From assembly GCA_009823395.1 (NCBI GenBank), contig CM020503.1, positions 5,731,001-5,795,000 of the forward strand: DNA of 64,000 nt. The letters are read 5' to 3'. The stretch comes from Thamnaconus septentrionalis (Eukaryota; Chordata; Actinopteri; Tetraodontiformes; Monacanthidae). This document shows positions 40,720 through 50,710 of the stretch, piece by piece. The notes beneath the pieces are model-generated. The model was not told the origin of the DNA, did no database searches, and was given only the letters and a program-made list of their open reading frames with translations. Each line of letters starts with the position of its first letter. The first letter of the stretch is position 1. Made by a program: the position numbers and the translations under genes.

Positions 40720-41961
40720 TGTACAGATATATATTTAGTTTTGTCACAACTGTCTCCAGATTTTCCAAGTCTTAAAATGTCCTGTCATCTGTTTCTTCAA
40801 GAGAGTTAATGACCAAATGTTTAATTTACTTGGAAATAAACGTAATTAAAAGCGTAAACAATCAGTAGAGATAAAGCCGATATCAGCTCTACTGTTTACT
40901 GTGTACTGTAGAGGTGACTGGGAACAGGATTGTACCTGATGTATGGTGTGTTGCCGGGGATGTGGTACTTTGCGCCTGCGTCAAAGTGTTTCTCAGTGCG
41001 CTCGATGGGTTTGCAGATCCCTTGGTATTTGGTCCTTTTCAAAAGAACAAAAGTGAAAGATTATTGCACAGTTTGGGTCAACACTTCCAACAAATGTATA
41101 GCAGTATAGTAATGTCAAAATGACATTTGGCACACAGCTCTAGATATTAGATTTAGACTGAATTAATTAGTGCATATCAGTTAGCGTAATGTGGCACAAA
41201 AACAAGAAAAAGGACAAAATTAACTAAGAAACAAATACTTCTGTGTCGTGTTTTGCAACCAAATTGAGGGTAATGCCATAGTTAAGCATAGTCCAGAAAT
41301 GTAAAAATTTTGTCTTAAATAAAACAGCTTACCTGAGGTACCACCAGTCAGCATTGTATTGCTCTTCTGGGATACTACCACTGAAAACACCCCATCTCCA
41401 CTGGTCGATGAGGTAACCAAACGGCAGGAAGGCGATCTTCTCCAGGGCCATCTTCAGCAGGTAGTTCAGATCCGTTTCTGAATAAACACACAAATCATCA
41501 TTTAATAGTGAGTATGTGGGGAGGTGAGGGAGGACATGCTTCATTTAAGCCCCCTTCCCTTTTATGATGTTTCCAATGTACTGTTCATGAATAGACAAGT
41601 ATTTCAGAGGCTTTTAGCCTCAAGCTTTTTACCGTTGTCGTCGGTCACCGACTCCAGGAGGTCGATGGTTTGCAGATGTTTGGGCGTGGACACGGAGAGA
41701 GACAACACATCGCCGATAGCCTCATGAAAACCAGGGTTGGCTCCGCGACGGAAGCCCACTGGCAGGTCCTTGTACTGCAGGTAATACTGGATGTGGCCCA
41801 TCTCGTGGTGCACTGTGAAGAGCTGCTCCATCGTCGGTACGGTGCACTGCTTGATTCTACAAAGGGAAACAGAACCACACCACACAAGGCTTGAAGACGT
41901 AGATTTTGTTAACTGCAAAATAATTGGAGGACTTGAAGGCATTGGATCATTGAAGAATACG

Positions 41962-42033
<72 letters not shown>

Positions 42034-45000
42034 AATATATATATGTATAGAGAGAGAGAGAGAGATAGAGAGAGAGAGTGAGAGATTTTACCTGAAGTCT
42101 TTGCGGTTGTAAAAGTCCCAAGCAGACGCGTGGCACACCACTTCAATGCCTTCAGGTTTAGTCAACATAGAACCGTTCCAAAATTCCTCAGGCATTTCCA
42201 TCAGTCCAATAGATGTGAAGAATTCTTCGGCAACTTTAAACATTTTCTCAGCAGTATAGTTCTAGAAAAGAGCGGATGAAAAAAAAAAAAACATGGGTCA
42301 CAATGAATGCCAATAACATTTTTGACAGATCGTGTTTAGTTAAGAGAGGAATTTCCTGCCATGAGATTAAATGGATTTTTAATGGCGGTCAAAGGTCAGC
42401 ATTTTCTTCTTGTCTGTTGCTTTAGACCTCGGCCTGCGTAGTGTACTTACTTGTTTGACCATTGCATCAGTCACATCAATGTTGGGTTTGTTGGGAAATG
42501 GAATCATCATGTCGTAGATGTTGTTCCATGTCTGGGCCCACATGTTTCCTGTGGATGAGGAAGAAAACACACTTGAGAAACAATCCCAACTTGCTGCGTG
42601 ATGCCTTGCAGTAGTGAGATAAGGGCTATGCAATTACATTATGTAATGATCTGCCCTCAAGTGGACACAAAGCTTAACACCCCTAGACTCTGTTTGCTTA
42701 ATGCCTATCTGATAGCATCTTGATGATTTCCAAGTATGACTGAGGTGGTGAAGGTTTGTTTCACTCAGTGTTGCAGCAGGAACAGCTACCTCCAGCCACC
42801 TCCGGCCCCCCCCAGCCACCCCCAGCCACCCCCAGTCACCCTCAGCCATCCCCAGCCACCCCCGGCCACCTCCAGCCACCTCCAGCCCCCTCCAGCCCCC
42901 TCCAGCCACCTCCAGCCCCCAGTCAGTCACCCCAGCCATCCCCAGACCCTCCCCCCTCCAGTCACCCCAGCCACCTCCAGCCCCCTCCAGCCCCCTCCAG
43001 TCACCCCCAGCCACCTCAGCCCCCTCAGCCCCTCCAGCCACCTCCACCTCCAGTCACCCCAGCCATCCCCAGCCCCTCCAGTCACCCCAGCCACCTCCAG
43101 CCCCTCCAGCCCCTCCAGCCCCTCCAGCCCCCTCCAGTCACCTCCAGCCGGTATAAGAGCCATTATGGTTGGTTTTGCAGAATCTGGGAGATCTTTGAAG
43201 CTTTTGCTGTGGCATTGCGCTACATTTTGTAAAACAGCCGCAACTTTTTCTTCTTCCACTCTCACACGCCAGCCAGTCAAATGTTCCCAGTCTCTACGAC
43301 TATTAGCCATCTGGCAAACGGATGGTCTTGTATTAAGCTTCCTTTGCAAATGTTGTGCCACACGCCTAATGTGCAATCAGGCCCCTCTTCTACGCCTGTC
43401 CTTGTGTGATGCGTGTGTGAGTGTGTGTATGTCCTTATTTATTTATAACAGTGGATATCAAACAGAGATAGACCATACCTAGCAGATGAGCCGGAATGGG
43501 ACCTTTAAGGTTAATGTACTTCGGGCCGTACTGGTTGTAGAGCTTCCGCCGCACAAAGGCATGCAGCTGCTGGTAAAGGGGCTCTACTGTCTTGTAGATC
43601 TCCTCCAGGTCCTGCTCAAATGTCGCAGTCTCATACCACGAGCGCCACTCATCTCCGGTGTCTGCAAAGCCTGAAGCAGACAAAAAAAAAAAAAAAGATT
43701 TGCTCTGTTCAATAAGTTTTTAGTGCTCTTCTTGCTACCCCAGGCATGGGCAAACTACAGCCTGGGGGCCACATGTGGCCCCTTAAGCTTTTTAGAATAG
43801 AATGTCCTTTATTGTCACTATACACATGTACAACATGATTAAAATCATGCCCGCCAAATTTGAAGAAATTATATTAATAGTAAGTAAGTCATAAGATAGA
43901 TGTATTTCCTCCATTTTTTCAGCCTTTTAAGAGTCAGTTTAATGAAGAGCCATGTGCCATAGGGATTCAAAGACACTGATTTTGTTATAACGATTTTGTT
44001 CCATTTCAATTGACATTAAAGCACATGTTTTCTACGTATCCCATCATATATTTTTTCCTCTTATGAGGTGGTTCACCAAAACACTCCATCCATCTGCTCC
44101 TGCTCCGGCCCCTCAGTCAAATTTCACAACCCATTGTTGTTTAATCCTGATAAAGTGGTGATAAATATCTACCAATTTTCCAAATGGAGACCACTTTAAG
44201 GAGTAAGATAAAGATGCCATGATGTGTGTGGGGGTGACACTGAAGTCACCTGCTCTCTGCTGGGCTGGTCATTTAGTGACTGTAGTTTAGTTTTTAATAG
44301 CTGAAGCCAAAGTGTAAACAGGTTATGTAACCAAAAGTGACACACGCAAGCAGGCGCTCCCTTGCAGCATGCTTTTCAAACGTTTAATATGTAAATATCT
44401 TACTTTTTATCTGGCTTTTTTTTCTGTACATACTTACAAATATTTTATTTTTGTCTATATCTTCAATTAATATAATTCTTGACCTTTTGCACTGTAGCCA
44501 ATTTCTTTTATCTTTTTTGTTGTTGCTGAAATGATGCAAATTTCCCCATCGTGGGATCAATAAAGGTCTTATTACGCCGCTAAATTGTACACACCATGCC
44601 TTTAAAAAAGTGAAATTCTTACCATCTGCTTTGGAGGCAGTGTTGCTGAGTTTCACAAAACTGGGGTAGTGTTCTTTGAGCGGTACCCCTGATGCGTCGT
44701 GCCAGCCCTCCCAGGCAAACAGCAGCTTCTTGTAGCTGCGGGAGTTTGCCATGATTTCCGTGAGTTCTGAAAATTTAAATATAAAACCAACACCACCTTA
44801 ATCTCTGTGAAACATGTCAAGGGGGCCAAGCAATAACAGGCAGTGACGCTAGCGGCAGAATCGGACGTCATTTTTAGATAAAATAATGAAGGTAAAGGGC
44901 AGGACAGACACACCAGCAAATACTTTGCTCAGATGAACCTCGTTCAAAAACAACATCTATGTTTTTCCGAGGGAAAAACAAAGGAAATTGAGGCGAGGAA

Positions 45001-47235
45001 AAGGAAAACCACAGATTATAAGAATGTCGACAGCTTGTTTTTTTTTCTAATTACTGCACTTTGTCCCTTGTGGGAAGATGCAGTGCGCACTTTGATCCTG
45101 TCCTACCATTACTGTCTTCAGGAGGAATAAACCAGTAATCTTCATTAAGAACACTGCACACAGATTGTGAAAGGGCAAAGTGTTCAAGTTGACACAATGG
45201 TTAGAGTTGGCATCAATGTTTTTTGTTTTTTTTCCCTCATTGTGCGAGATGAAAACAGTCTCTCACGGTTACTGTTAGCAACAACAACAGAGTCATTGTT
45301 CACATCCAACCTATGTTGGAAGCTAATGAAATGCTTTTCCTATGGCTCCTAACCCATTTGCCCACTCACAACACTTCCTTTGGGGACCTCTCTGAAGTAT
45401 TTTGCCCATCCGGTTGCTTTTCCAGATTAGGATCTAAACCTCTTGGATTTTTTTTGTTTTTATTCTTTCTATTATATTACTGATAGCCTATAAATTCCGC
45501 TCTAAAATTCAATCTGAATATTCAAGTATTATCTCACCGGGTTCCAAGCTCCAGGTGACATTTGGCTGTGGATGCACCTTGGCCGTGGAATAAATGCTCT
45601 CCATTTGGCTGAGAATTGTGTTATACTGAGGGAGAGGAAAAATAATGTTCAAATAAAGCACCTGACTGATTAAAAAAAAAAAAAAAAAAAAACTTCCTGA
45701 TTAGAAAATATTGGACACAAACAAACCTTTTCTCTGTCTGCCTGGACCAGGTTAGCAACACCAATTTTGTTGATCTTTTCCATCAGCTTCTTATCAGTTG
45801 CAGAGAGATTGTTGAGCGTCGGCAGAGTGAACACAACCTTGGCTTTCGAGCCCCATGCTTCTGCAAAGGCCTGCTCTTCGAGGGATGCGGCCACCTGGAA
45901 GAGGGCAAGGTAAAACAGGCACAGTGAGTTCAAGCACAAAGTAGCTGGCAAACCAGTATTTTGGCTTTATGGGTGTATCATGTAAATATTGGCCACCAGG
46001 TGATTAAAAAAAGAAAGAAAAATATTGACCTAAATTCAGGATCAACGTGCTCATTTTTTTTTTAATAAGGCAGACGCTTGTGTCCCGCTGTGAAATCTTC
46101 GATGGCGCATGTGCTAATCGGTCTTGTAGACATTTAACCTAACACTATAATGCGCTAGCTATACTACAAACTGAGCCATCCAGTTATGTACTCATACTAA
46201 TGTTGTCTCTTAAAGGGACAGTTCACCTAAACTCCTCTCTGTTGACACCTTGGCATTAATAGTCACTGTTTCAAGTCAATTTGGGCGGCCGTGTTTTCTA
46301 GACACAAGCAGCATAGAGACGTGTTGTGTTTGTTCTGTTGCTGTCTTTATATTGTCTGTGGTTACAACTGGTATTCATTTGGTGGGATTGCAAAACGCCA
46401 CCATGGCTGCGTAGGTTGGAAAATGTCATCATAGAACTGACAAAATCGCCAGTAGCAGATGGTTGTAATGTCTATTTTGGGGGCGGTAACTAGCTCTTTA
46501 ATATGTCACGCAGCATGTGCCTCTGACAGCTCAATGAACAAACACATGTTCGTACTGGAGGAGATACTCAGCGCTGATATTCTTGGGTGAGATCCAAGAG
46601 CTAGAATAAACCAGCGCAAAAAACAGCTTTTCAAGAAAGGATCTCGTCAGACATGATATAGTTCTATGTGACATTACTGAATGTAAGGCACTTTACTTTA
46701 TGCCACACTGGAAAGATTTTCCAGTGTGTGCGCTCAGTCTGTGATGAAACTGCTGCTGAGACTGATAAGCGACGCCATTGTTACAGCAATGTGTTTGTGC
46801 ACCTTCAACGTTTTCTTTCTCGCCCACTTGTGTTGCAACTGTAAAACTCTGCGTGATTCTTCATGTAAGAAATTGGACGCCGGTGAGTTGGCTTTATCAA
46901 AATTAGGAGGATGGAAAACGTCTGGGGACGCAACGGCTCAGTAATAACTTGTTGAGCACGTTTTTGTTGGGAAAAAAAAAAAAAAGATGACAAACGACAG
47001 AACATTCGTCTCATTCCAGCCACGTTTCCGGTGAAGCCTTCTCTTATCAGTCGCCATCCCCAGCCTCAGCTGGTATAAAGGGTGTGCGTGTGGGGGGGGT
47101 GGGGCTGCTGCTGATGACAGCCGGTTGAAGTATTAACTCCAACCTTTGCGCTCTTCTCCTCAATCTCTCTCTTCTCAATCGTTTTTCCCAGCGTGTCTTG
47201 GTCCACCCATTCATCCGTCCAGATAATCACATTCC

Positions 47236-47312
<77 letters not shown>

Positions 47313-49515
47313 AAGGGAATGCTACAATAGTGTGCCCAAGACATGGCCCCTCCCTTATTGATCTGTGGCAACATCAACCATCTTTTTGACAGCCACGGTT
47401 GAATAAATAAATAAATGAATACATTAAATAAACTAGGGCCTTCATCCATAATGATTTCAGTGTAATGTTGTTGGCGTTATTTTCTGAAGAAAGTTCAGTC
47501 TTTGGAGGTGGAAGATCAGTTTGTTTGTCGGGGTGTTTGGGGCAGAGCTACGTGCAGCCTTCAGTATTCTCAGTATAATCGGTAGGTGTTGGACGGCACC
47601 ACTGCCAGTGGATGGTTGGTGAGCAGGGGGCCAAGATGCCTCCTGCCCCCTGGTGGCCCCACAATTCCTACAATCACCTCTGCACACAAAGAAAACGGAG
47701 AGTTTTTTTTTTTTAGCAGAGATAAAATCTGGCCCATGCATAAAACACAAACTCTGTTTGCAAGAACTATTTCAGATTTGTTACTTGCAGGGTGCCGGTC
47801 GGCCACTCTGCCTTTGACACTTGCAGACAGCTGCTGCGTCAACGGGCGTCACTCACTGACTGATCTCTCTTTCTTCTTTTTTCCCTCCTCACTTCATCCA
47901 CGGCTGCACCCAGGCTGCGAGCTGATCGCTTTTTCTTTTTGATCCACCTCATATCCAAAGCACCCCTGCCTCATTTGCACCGACACCACAAGTCGCCCCT
48001 CCAGCTAACGTACGTGCACGTCCATTTTAAATGAGCGCGCAGCATTGGAACCTAATCTCAAATTAATGACAGGAAAGCAGGAGCGGAATGCCAGCCAGCC
48101 AGCCACTCAGCCAGCCAGCCAGCGCTAGGAATTCTCTCCTTCCTACCAAGCCAGAGTGCCACACTGACCCCCTCCCAGTCCCCTACCCCCCTAGGCTGCC
48201 AAATCGCATGGAGCTCAACCCTCTGATCCGCTTTGATCCCGTCCCTGAGCTGCAAAAAAAGAAAAAGAGAACAACTGAACGGACGCACAATCTCGACTGT
48301 CGCTCATCTTACACCTGACATTCTGGCGGACACACTGTATCCTGGAGAGCAGAACGCACTCTGCAGCCCAGTGTGGTGGGGGGCCACGGCTACACCTGTT
48401 TAATGTGCGGGGAGAGCAGCAGCGGCTCAGAGCCTGGACAGTGTGCTGAAATCCTGTTGTGACAGCTGTCCAAGCACACGCGGAGGGGGAGAGAAAGAGA
48501 GAAAGAAAGAAAGGAAGAAGAAAAGCCCAGAGGCTCTGGCCTACGTGTGCTGTTTGGGTAATTTTCCTTTTTTCCTACATGAGTAATACTCATATGCTTC
48601 GCACGCATCGCTGGACGTGTGTACGTGTACTTCTGCCTGGCCCTACATTCACCGTCTGCAGGGACGGCGACCACCTCGTCTCTTTTCCTGTCACTGATCC
48701 AGCAAAAACATCCTCCAGGCTGTTAGGAGCTGAAGAATCACTGCGAGGCATTTATATTGGAGTGATAACGACGGCGGATGGTAAATTCAAGCAGAGGTTA
48801 TGTGTTTTATTGTCTGTGCCCATGTCGTCCCATCTCCCATCAGAGCAGGAATGACCATTGAGTGGAATGTTGAGTGGAATGTGTTCTGGAGCGGGTGAAT
48901 GGGTCGTAAAGAGAGCCCAGCGTCGCACACGGTGTGAAAAGAGAGCTGAAAGGAAAAAGAAAAAACACCACGCCGTCGGAGCTGATCCATTCTGGAGTGA
49001 GACACAAAGTGAATTGGCGAAGGGAGCCGAGCGCGTCGTTCTGTAACAGGGTCGAGGTCCAAGTCAAGCAGAGCGCAGCTCCACAGAAACACTTGAGCGT
49101 GCGCACGCATGCATGGTGAGGAGATGCCTGATCTAAACATCAAAACGGGCCAGTTTTGCTCCAACTGTGAGGCACAGAAAGAAAGAAAGAAAGAAAGAAA
49201 GAAGGAAAGAACAGACACACGCCCCGCAGGTGTCACCCCCTGGAAGTGGAGGGTCCAGACAGATGGACGTCCTACCTGCAGCTCGGAGTTGTGCGTTGTG
49301 ATGTTGGTGTTGTAGTTCCAGCTGGCAGACACGCTGAAGAAAAACACTTCCTCTGCAGTGCTGTTGTAGTCGTCGAGGAAGCGAGTCGCGTCGGCCGCGG
49401 TGTCTGAATAATTCCCCGGCTTCCACTCCTCTCGCAGCGCCTCTGAGAACCCCAGGAGCAGCAGCGGCAGCAGCAGCAGCAGCAGCGGCGTGCACGGCGA
49501 GCTGCCCACACCCAT
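30979..49515 (-). CDS. ace: angiotensin-converting enzyme, somatic two-domain form (25 coding exons)
   Basis: Peptidyl-dipeptidase on the cell surface that converts angiotensin I and degrades bradykinin. Exons in transcript order: 49276-49515, 45727-45894, 45538-45625, 44623-44766, 43479-43670, 42451-42548, 42092-42261, 41633-41856, 41333-41477, 40936-41034, 40100-40222, 39794-39999, 39452-39588, 38760-38918, 37862-37949, 37346-37489, 37075-37266, 35797-35894, 35215-35387, 33812-34035, 33597-33741, 33393-33491, 33133-33255, 32448-32686, 30979-31163. The frame holds throughout, giving about 1300 residues, close to mammalian somatic ACE (about 1306). Visible are a Leu-rich signal peptide, an N catalytic domain (HEMGH 384-388, Glu412), a C catalytic domain (HEMGH 980-984, Glu1008), a Gly/Asp stalk, one membrane helix and a short cytosolic tail. 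Matching exon lengths in the two halves (88, 144, 192, 98, 224, 145, 99, 123) show the ancient internal duplication. Confidence 0.96.
31221..31260 (+). repeat. short dispersed-repeat fragment
   Basis: The core GGATTTAGTGGCATCTAATG is shared with 59661-59700 and, inverted, with 5461-5500. It lies in ace intron 24. Confidence 0.45.
31357..31472 (+). mobile_element. tRNA-derived SINE-like fragment
   Basis: It contains TGGCGCAGGGGTTAGCGCTG (box-A-like) and GGTTCGATTCC (31408-31418), a near-perfect box B. The sequence after the tRNA part, GTGTGGAGTTTGCATGTTCT, is familiar from fish interspersed repeats. It lies in ace intron 24, antisense to ace. The right side is truncated. Confidence 0.65.
31488..31710 (+). 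repeat. interspersed repeat copy 1 (inverted partner at 34853-35072)
   Basis: About 220 bp. It shares the blocks ATATTGGTAAAAGCTTAATA, CAGTACAATAA.AGTA.TTTGG and AAGAATATACATAGAG with the reverse complement of 34853-35072. It lies in ace intron 24 directly after the SINE-like fragment. Confidence 0.8.
32297..32318. repeat. poly-A run
   Basis: A run of about 22 A lies on the plus strand of ace intron 24, so the ace transcript carries a poly-U run about 130 nt after the exon 24 donor. Confidence 0.85.
32448..32686 (-). CDS. ace: ace exon 24: end of C domain and Gly/Asp-repeat stalk
   Basis: Encodes [20 protein letters not shown], the [10 protein letters not shown] end of the C catalytic domain, and then a low-complexity stalk [19 protein letters not shown] coded by alternating GGC/GAC/GGT triplets. 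In mammals the stalk between the C domain and the membrane is where ACE is shed; a pure Gly/Asp repeat here is unusual. Confidence 0.9.
33080..33126. repeat. (CA/CG)n microsatellite next to the ace exon 23 donor
   Basis: TG/CG alternation (GTGTGCGTGCGTGTG...) starts only a few bases into ace intron 23, after a weak GTTGGT donor. Confidence 0.9.
33812..34035 (-). CDS. ace: ace exon 20: C-domain zinc-binding exon
   Basis: 224 nt encoding [20 protein letters not shown] and then [25 protein letters not shown] supplies two zinc-binding His and the catalytic Glu; the Glu of HEAIGD, 28 residues after the first His, is the third ligand. All are intact, so the C domain should be catalytic. Confidence 0.96.
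34085..34565 (+). mobile_element. inverted-repeat element carrying a Myb/SANT-like coding remnant
   Basis: The ends are AGTTGCGTTTCC (left) and, reverse-complemented, AGCTGCGTTTCC (right). Inside, 34291-34404 translates without stops as [19 protein letters not shown], then [13 protein letters not shown]. This is the WT-E-E-E / FL..I pattern of Myb/SANT-like domains found in PIF/Harbinger-type transposons. The frame breaks afterwards. It lies in ace intron 19, antisense to ace, about 480 bp long. Confidence 0.6.
34853..35072 (-). repeat. interspersed repeat copy 2, inverted relative to 31488-31710
   Basis: Its reverse complement aligns over about 220 bp with 31488-31710, with scattered substitutions and small gaps. 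It lies in ace intron 19. The two copies enclose ace exons 20-24. Confidence 0.8.
36351..36592. mobile_element. MITE-like element with GGGCTGTGCGATT / AATCGCCCAGCCC ends
   Basis: It starts AGGGCTGTGCGATTAATAG and ends CAAAATCGCCCAGCCCCT, so the termini are inverted repeats. The AT-rich interior contains AAATCGGATTATT and ATCGGGATTTTATT blocks. It lies in ace intron 17 and has no coding capacity. Similar short elements are common in fish genomes. Confidence 0.65.
36953..36988. repeat. (CA)n microsatellite
   Basis: A CA dinucleotide run of about 36 bp in ace intron 17. Confidence 0.95.
37690..37850 (-). mobile_element. fragment of a fish retroelement 3' region
   Basis: The block CAGCCAGGAAAAACTCCCCA followed by GGAGGAAACCTGGAGCAGACC is a pattern widely repeated in fish genomes. 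It lies in ace intron 15. Only a fragment is present, with no coding part. Confidence 0.45.
40031..40060. repeat. (CA)n microsatellite in ace intron 11
   Basis: Fifteen CA units lie inside a 100-nt intron (40000-40099) between ace exons 11 and 12. Confidence 0.95.
40683..40718. repeat. (TG)n microsatellite
   Basis: A TG run of about 36 bp in ace intron 10. Confidence 0.95.
41633..41856 (-). CDS. ace: ace exon 8: N-domain zinc-binding exon
   Basis: 224 nt encoding [20 protein letters not shown], then [20 protein letters not shown]. The zinc ligands (HEMGH and the downstream Glu) are intact, so the N domain should also be catalytic. Length and phase equal those of exon 20, its counterpart in the C domain. 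Confidence 0.96.
41961..42084. repeat. compound (TA)n(CA)n(TA)n(GA)n microsatellite
   Basis: About 124 bp of dinucleotide repeats lie in ace intron 7. They end about 7 bp from the exon 7 splice donor (CAG|GTAAAA at 42092/42091). Confidence 0.95.
42781..43150. repeat. C-rich minisatellite (CCAGCCACCTC-type) in ace intron 5
   Basis: About 370 bp of imperfect CCAGCC-ACC-CC units. The ace-sense strand is therefore G-rich, with many GGGG and GGAGG tracts. Long Pro/Ser/His frames on the plus strand and Gly/Trp frames on the minus strand are artefacts of the repeat. Confidence 0.95.
43743..43860. mobile_element. hAT-like terminal fragment plus second repeat fragment
   Basis: CATGGGCAAACTACAGCCTG followed by GGGGCCACATGTGGCCCC resembles the end of a hAT family that begins GGGCAAACTACGGCC. 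It is directly followed by AGAATGTCCTTTATTGTCAC, the start of another common fish repeat. Both are fragments in ace intron 4. Confidence 0.45.
44390..44575 (+). mobile_element. LINE 3'-tail fragment
   Basis: GCAAATTTCCCCATCGTGGG followed by ATCAATAAAGG is a pattern found at 3' ends of fish non-LTR retrotransposons. It lies in ace intron 4 on the strand opposite ace. The left boundary is uncertain. Confidence 0.5.
47238..47310. repeat. (CA)n microsatellite
   Basis: An uninterrupted CA run of about 73 bp in ace intron 1. Confidence 0.97.
49172..49205. repeat. (GAAA)n microsatellite
   Basis: GAAA tetranucleotides lie about 70 bp from the ace exon 1 donor. Confidence 0.9.
49276..49515 (-). CDS. 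ace: ace exon 1: start codon, signal peptide, N-domain start
   Basis: The ATG at 49515 has a good context (G at -3, G at +4). It opens MGVGSSPC, then a Leu-rich signal peptide, then the mature N-domain start with DYNSTAEEV and SWNYNTNIT. An upstream in-frame ATG at 49659 would add 48 residues rich in His and Pro before the signal peptide and is unlikely. The donor is CTGCAG|GTAGGA. Confidence 0.9.
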
Positions 49516-49760
49516 CTCCACGGCTGACCACGGACACCGGAGCGAGGAGGATCTCAAATTGGGTTGGGGGTGGTGGTGGTGGTGGTGGTGGCGGCGGGTG
49601 GGGGGGTAGAACCCTGAAAAAGTGATGGATAAAAATAGACACAGCGCTGCGCTGTGCACCTTCCTTCCTTCCCCCTGGAGCTGCTGCTGTGTCCGGCACC
49701 TCTCGTCTCTCCAGCAGCCTGCAGGAGAGCCCAGCAGACGCCTCTTTTAAAGTGCCAGTT
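49516..49760 (-). promoter_or_regulatory. ace: probable ace 5' UTR and proximal promoter
   Basis: GC-rich sequence directly upstream of the ace start codon, with a (CCA)n-type stretch (49566-49592) on the ace strand. No TATA box could be assigned with confidence. Placement rests only on proximity to exon 1. Confidence 0.35.
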
Positions 49761-50131
49761 GAACCCTGCCCACACCTTCCTGCACCCACCCCACCACCAC
49801 CTTACAGTAACTGAGCAACACCCCCGCCGCCACCAAGTTCCACTATCTCCTCTCTCTCCCTCACTCACTCTCCCTATCTACCTATAGTATCCAATTTTTC
49901 TTCTTTCTTGACAACATTGGAGTTTCTATGAGTGCAGCAGAGGAGAGATAAGATACGGGCACAGCAGCGCCGCTCCGCTGCCTCCTTGAAGAGCCGCCGA
50001 TACTCCAGCGAGTGGAGGGGACTCCTCGCAGGCGCCTCCCTCCCTCCCTCCTGCCGTCAGATCGTTGACAGCGGCGGGAGAGAGGGAGGGGGAGTTGTAG
50101 GGGGGTGAGACAGGCGAGTGTGTGACAGGAG

Positions 50132-50173
50132 TGAAGAAGAAGAAGAAGAAGAAGAAGAAGAAGAAGAAGAAGA
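50132..50173. repeat. (GAA)n trinucleotide repeat
   Basis: About 13 GAA units lie in the region upstream of ace. Confidence 0.95.
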
Positions 50174-50412
50174 GCGAGCGCGGCTGCGAGATCAACAGTT
50201 GCGTAACGGTCGGCGGCGGCAGCAGAAACGCAGCCTACGTGACGGTGAAGCTGTTCTATTCATAACCCGTGAGAAACATCAGCTCCTCAACGGCGCGTCT
50301 CGCACGTTAGCTCACGAGTATGAAAATAAATGTTTCAGATCAAACCTCAGTCTCGGCGGTGGGTTTTTTTTCCCCACGCAGGCGTGTGACAGTAAACTTC
50401 GAGCGACATTTG

Positions 50413-50413
50413 C

Positions 50414-50464
<51 letters not shown>

Positions 50465-50466
50465 AT
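50413..50466. repeat. (AAAT)n tetranucleotide repeat
   Basis: About 13 TAAA/AAAT units, perfect. Confidence 0.95.
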
Positions 50467-50679
50467 CCCTTAAAACGCGGGAAGCGCGTGCTCACTCAGT
50501 GACGATGCATCAACAACGACAACAACAAAGCGACTTTTCTTCTCTGCTGTGAAGTCGTTCCTGGAAGCATCGCACCGCTGCATGTTCTGAATTTTGGCAG
50601 TTTTTTCCACAGCCGCTGCGTTTTCCCCACTCGACAGCTGCGTCTGTGGGTGGGCCGAATGTTTTTGCCCGCTCGCCAT

Positions 50680-50709
<30 letters not shown>
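50680..50709. repeat. (CAG)10 trinucleotide repeat
   Basis: Ten perfect CAG units in non-coding sequence about 1.2 kb upstream of the ace start codon. Confidence 0.95.

Positions 50710-50710
<1 letters not shown>

Larger units (their letters stand above)
45895..49275 (-). other. ace: ace intron 1 (3.4 kb)
   Basis: No exon was seen. It contains a 73-bp CA run (47238-47310), a (GAAA)n run (49172-49205), CAGC-rich repeats near 48090-48123, and unremarkable AT-rich sequence elsewhere. Confidence 0.75.

Noticed and set aside
42736..43482. 248-codon Pro/Ser/His-rich frame and its Gly/Trp-rich antisense frames
   Set aside because: Produced by the C-rich minisatellite in ace intron 5.
48787..49789. 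Long minus-strand frames around ace exon 1 (290 and 218 codons)
   Set aside because: Only the 49276-49515 part in one frame is the real exon; the rest is 5' UTR, intron and repeat read-through.
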